NCBI RefSeq assembly: GCF_000226255.1
Contig: NZ_AGFG01000033.1
Span: forward strand, 56,545-120,544
DNA: 64,000 bases
Source: Desulfovibrio sp. A2
GTDB lineage: Bacteria; Desulfobacterota; Desulfovibrionia; Desulfovibrionales; Desulfovibrionaceae
Direction of reading: 5' to 3'
The notes under the pieces were generated by a model that saw only the letters and a program-made list of their open reading frames with translations, ran no database searches and was not told the DNA's origin. The position numbers and the translations under genes are program-made. Below are positions 62,276-64,000 of this stretch, piece after piece. Each line of letters starts with the position of its first letter. Position 1 is the stretch's first letter.

Positions 62276-62304
62276 GAGGCGGCGCTGCCGCCTCTTTTTG
62301 TTTC
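62276..62304 (+). terminator. Attenuator terminator of the aminotransferase-hom operon
   Basis: GAGGCGGC-GCT-GCCGCCTC, 8-bp perfect stem, then TTTTTGTTTC. It ends 19 nt before the aminotransferase start. No plus-strand gene ends upstream within 3 kb, and the last one (59038) has its own terminator, so this must act on transcripts begun in the leader. A CGCA-GGCT-TGCG hairpin just upstream could be the pause structure. Confidence 0.8.
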
Positions 62305-62323
62305 AAACACGGAGAACCTCGCC

Positions 62324-63508
62324 ATGACCCAGTTTCCGCGCATGCACCGTCTGCCCCCCTATGTCTTCGCGACGGTGAACGAACTGAAGATGCAGCTGCG
62401 CCGCCAGAACGTGGACATCGTCGACCTTGGCATGGGCAACCCCGACATGCCCACCCCCCAGCACATCGTGGACAAGCTGGTGGAGGCATCATCCAAGGGC
62501 GTGAACCACCGCTACTCGGTGTCGCGCGGCATCCCCAACCTGCGCAAGGCCATCTGCGACTGGTACATGCGCCGCTTCGGCGTGTACCTTGATCCGGACA
62601 CCGAGGCCGTTGCCACCATGGGCGCCAAGGAAGGGCTTTCGCACCTGTCGCTGGCCATGCTCTCGCCCGGCGACGTGGTGTTCGCGCCGGACCCCACCTA
62701 CCCCATCCACACCTATGCCCCCATCATTGCCGGGGCCGACGTGCGGCGCATTCCCATCGGGCGCGGGCGCGACTTCTTCGAAGACCTGCTGGTGGCCACC
62801 CGCCAGACCTGGCCGCAGCCCAAGCTGCTGTTCATCAGCTACCCGCACAACCCCACCTGCGAGATAGCCGCGCCGGAATTCTTCCAGAAGGTCGTGGACT
62901 TCGCCAAGGAACACAAGATCTACGTCATCCACGACTTCGCCTACGCCGACCTTGCCTTCGACGGGCACATGCCCCCCAGCTTCATGCAGGCCGAAGGTGC
63001 AAAGGACGTGGGCGTGGAATTCTTCTCCATGTCCAAGAGCTACTCCATGGCCGGATGGCGCATGGGCTTCTGCGTGGGCAACCGCGACCTGGTCTACGCG
63101 CTTACCCGCATCAAGAGCTACCTTGATTACGGCCACTTCCAGCCCATCCAGATCGCGGCCACCGTGGCCCTGAACGGCCCGCAGGAATGCGTGACCGAAA
63201 TCGTGGATACCTACCGCAAGCGCCGCGACGTGCTCATCGAGGGCCTTGGCCGCGCGGGTTGGGACGTGCCGCCGCCCAAGGGCACCATGTTCGTGTGGGC
63301 GCAGATTCCCGAAGAGTTCCGGGCCATGGGGTCCGTGGAGTTCTCCAAACTGCTGCTCAAGGAAGGCCACGTGGCCGTTTCTCCGGGGCTTGGCTTTGGC
63401 GCGCACGGCGACGACCACGTGCGCTTCGCCCTCATCGAGAACGAACACCGTACCAAGCAGGCCATGAAGGGCATCAAGAAGGTGCTCTCCGGGAGGTCGT
63501 GTGGGTAG
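62324..63508 (+). CDS. Class I/II aminotransferase, AlaC-like
   Basis: 394 residues; CGGAG precedes the ATG by 9 nt. PLP-dependent fold type [36 protein letters not shown] (PLP-binding Asn), [13 protein letters not shown] (Asp, Tyr), catalytic Lys in [16 protein letters not shown] and Arg in [12 protein letters not shown]. The sequence resembles glutamate-pyruvate (AlaC) and LL-diaminopimelate-type aminotransferases. Alanine or aspartate-family products both fit the Ala/Thr-rich leader. It overlaps hom by 8 nt. Confidence 0.88.
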   Translation: MTQFPRMHRLPPYVFATVNELKMQLRRQNVDIVDLGMGNPDMPTPQHIVDKLVEASSKGVNHRYSVSRGIPNLRKAICDWYMRRFGVYLDPDTEAVATMGAKEGLSHLSLAMLSPGDVVFAPDPTYPIHTYAPIIAGADVRRIPIGRGRDFFEDLLVATRQTWPQPKLLFISYPHNPTCEIAAPEFFQKVVDFAKEHKIYVIHDFAYADLAFDGHMPPSFMQAEGAKDVGVEFFSMSKSYSMAGWRMGFCVGNRDLVYALTRIKSYLDYGHFQPIQIAATVALNGPQECVTEIVDTYRKRRDVLIEGLGRAGWDVPPPKGTMFVWAQIPEEFRAMGSVEFSKLLLKEGHVAVSPGLGFGAHGDDHVRFALIENEHRTKQAMKGIKKVLSGRSCG

Positions 63509-64000
63509 CGAAAGCGACAAGCCGGGCGGCAAGCCCCTGGTCATAGGCATGGCCGGTTTCGGCACCGTGGGCAGCGGCCTTGCCCGCGTGCTGGACGAGA
63601 ACCGCCAGTGGATCACCGAGCGCACCGGCCGCGAGATGGTCATCAAGACCATCCTGGTGCGCGACCTGGCCAAGCCGCGCGCCTGGCCCGTGCCTGAAAG
63701 CGCTACCCTGACAGCCGACCCGGCAGCCCTCACCGACGACCCGGAAATCGACGTGCTGGTGGAACTGATGGGCGGCATCACGGCCCCCCACGCCATCATC
63801 CAGCGCGCGCTGGAAGCGGGCAAGCACGTGGTCACCGCCAACAAGGCCCTGCTGGCCGAAGACGGCTACGACCTGTACCGCCTTGCCGAACAGAAGAACG
63901 TGGGCCTGCACCACGAGGCCAGCGTGGCCGGGGGCATCCCCATCGTCCAGACGCTGAAGGAAAGCCTTGCGGGCAACCGCATCGGCTCGCTGGTCGGCAT
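63501..64000 (+). CDS. hom: Homoserine dehydrogenase (3' end outside window)
   Basis: GTG start at 63501 with GGGAGG at 5 nt, overlapping the aminotransferase stop. The visible 166 residues hold the NAD(P)-binding site [66 protein letters not shown] and [24 protein letters not shown], all standard for Hom. It reduces aspartate semialdehyde to homoserine for Thr and Met. Its presence behind a Thr-rich leader supports end-product attenuation. Confidence 0.95.
   Translation, partial: MGSESDKPGGKPLVIGMAGFGTVGSGLARVLDENRQWITERTGREMVIKTILVRDLAKPRAWPVPESATLTADPAALTDDPEIDVLVELMGGITAPHAIIQRALEAGKHVVTANKALLAEDGYDLYRLAEQKNVGLHHEASVAGGIPIVQTLKESLAGNRIGSLVG

Noticed and set aside
61241..63508. A 755-codon open frame that includes the aminotransferase
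   Set aside because: The first 361 codons are high-GC run-through antisense to aroK and across the leader; homology, ribosome site and leader terminator place the start at 62324.

Overview
The window is a gene-dense, GC-rich piece of a sulfate-reducing Desulfovibrionales chromosome, most likely Nitratidesulfovibrio/Desulfovibrio of the vulgaris group. The evidence is the base composition, a c-type heme sensor kinase, a tetraheme cytochrome, an F0-only ATP synthase cluster next to rex, and Desulfovibrio-style intergenic hairpins. From memory, not checked, the gene order resembles the hom-to-moeA region of D. vulgaris Hildenborough in reverse. I see no rRNA, tRNA, CRISPR array, transposase or prophage.

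Layout. 1-9.7 kb: moeA (cut by the window edge), an EamA/DMT exporter, then a minus-strand block in which a periplasmic heme-binding histidine kinase and an NtrC-type regulator lie downstream of an unusually long YeiH-family transporter. The transporter has a sigma-54-like promoter and two tandem dyads where an enhancer should be. 9.7-23.2 kb: fur, an M16 protease, a diguanylate cyclase, small unknown genes, an HTH gene, a chemoreceptor with a sigma-28-like promoter, and a kinase / REC-PAS-PAS / Cys-rich-protein operon. 23.5-28 kb: thiD, proB, obgE, rpmA, rplU. 28-36 kb: rfbA behind a structured leader, an rRNA uracil methyltransferase, a tetraheme cytochrome, a PNPOx-like protein, and atpZ-atpI-atpB-atpE followed by rex, with a Rex-box-like site at the atp promoter. 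36-44.5 kb: SAM hydrolase/cobS, fliJ/motE/truA, fliM plus a coiled-coil membrane protein, and a corrinoid-protein reactivator. 44.9-55 kb: an Rsm22-like methyltransferase with a huge disordered tail, lipB-lipA, mtaB, an SH3/NlpC-P60 lipoprotein, recD2. 55.7-59 kb: FecR / OmpA lipoprotein / CHASE2-HD-GYP operon. 59.3-64 kb: aroC, a universal stress protein, aroK, and divergently an aminotransferase-hom operon.

Two things stand out. First, the aminotransferase-hom operon is preceded by a 28-residue leader ORF with 7 Thr and 13 Ala residues and then a perfect intrinsic terminator ending 19 nt before the aminotransferase start. This is a textbook layout for ribosome-mediated attenuation, matched to the operon's likely products (Ala and Thr). 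Second, the intergenic spaces hold several families of long, imperfectly palindromic repeats. Nearly all copies sit at the 3' ends of genes, often starting directly at the stop codon. The roughly 320-bp family has three full copies and one short copy, terminal inverted arms, and compensatory changes between copies that imply selection on a folded structure.
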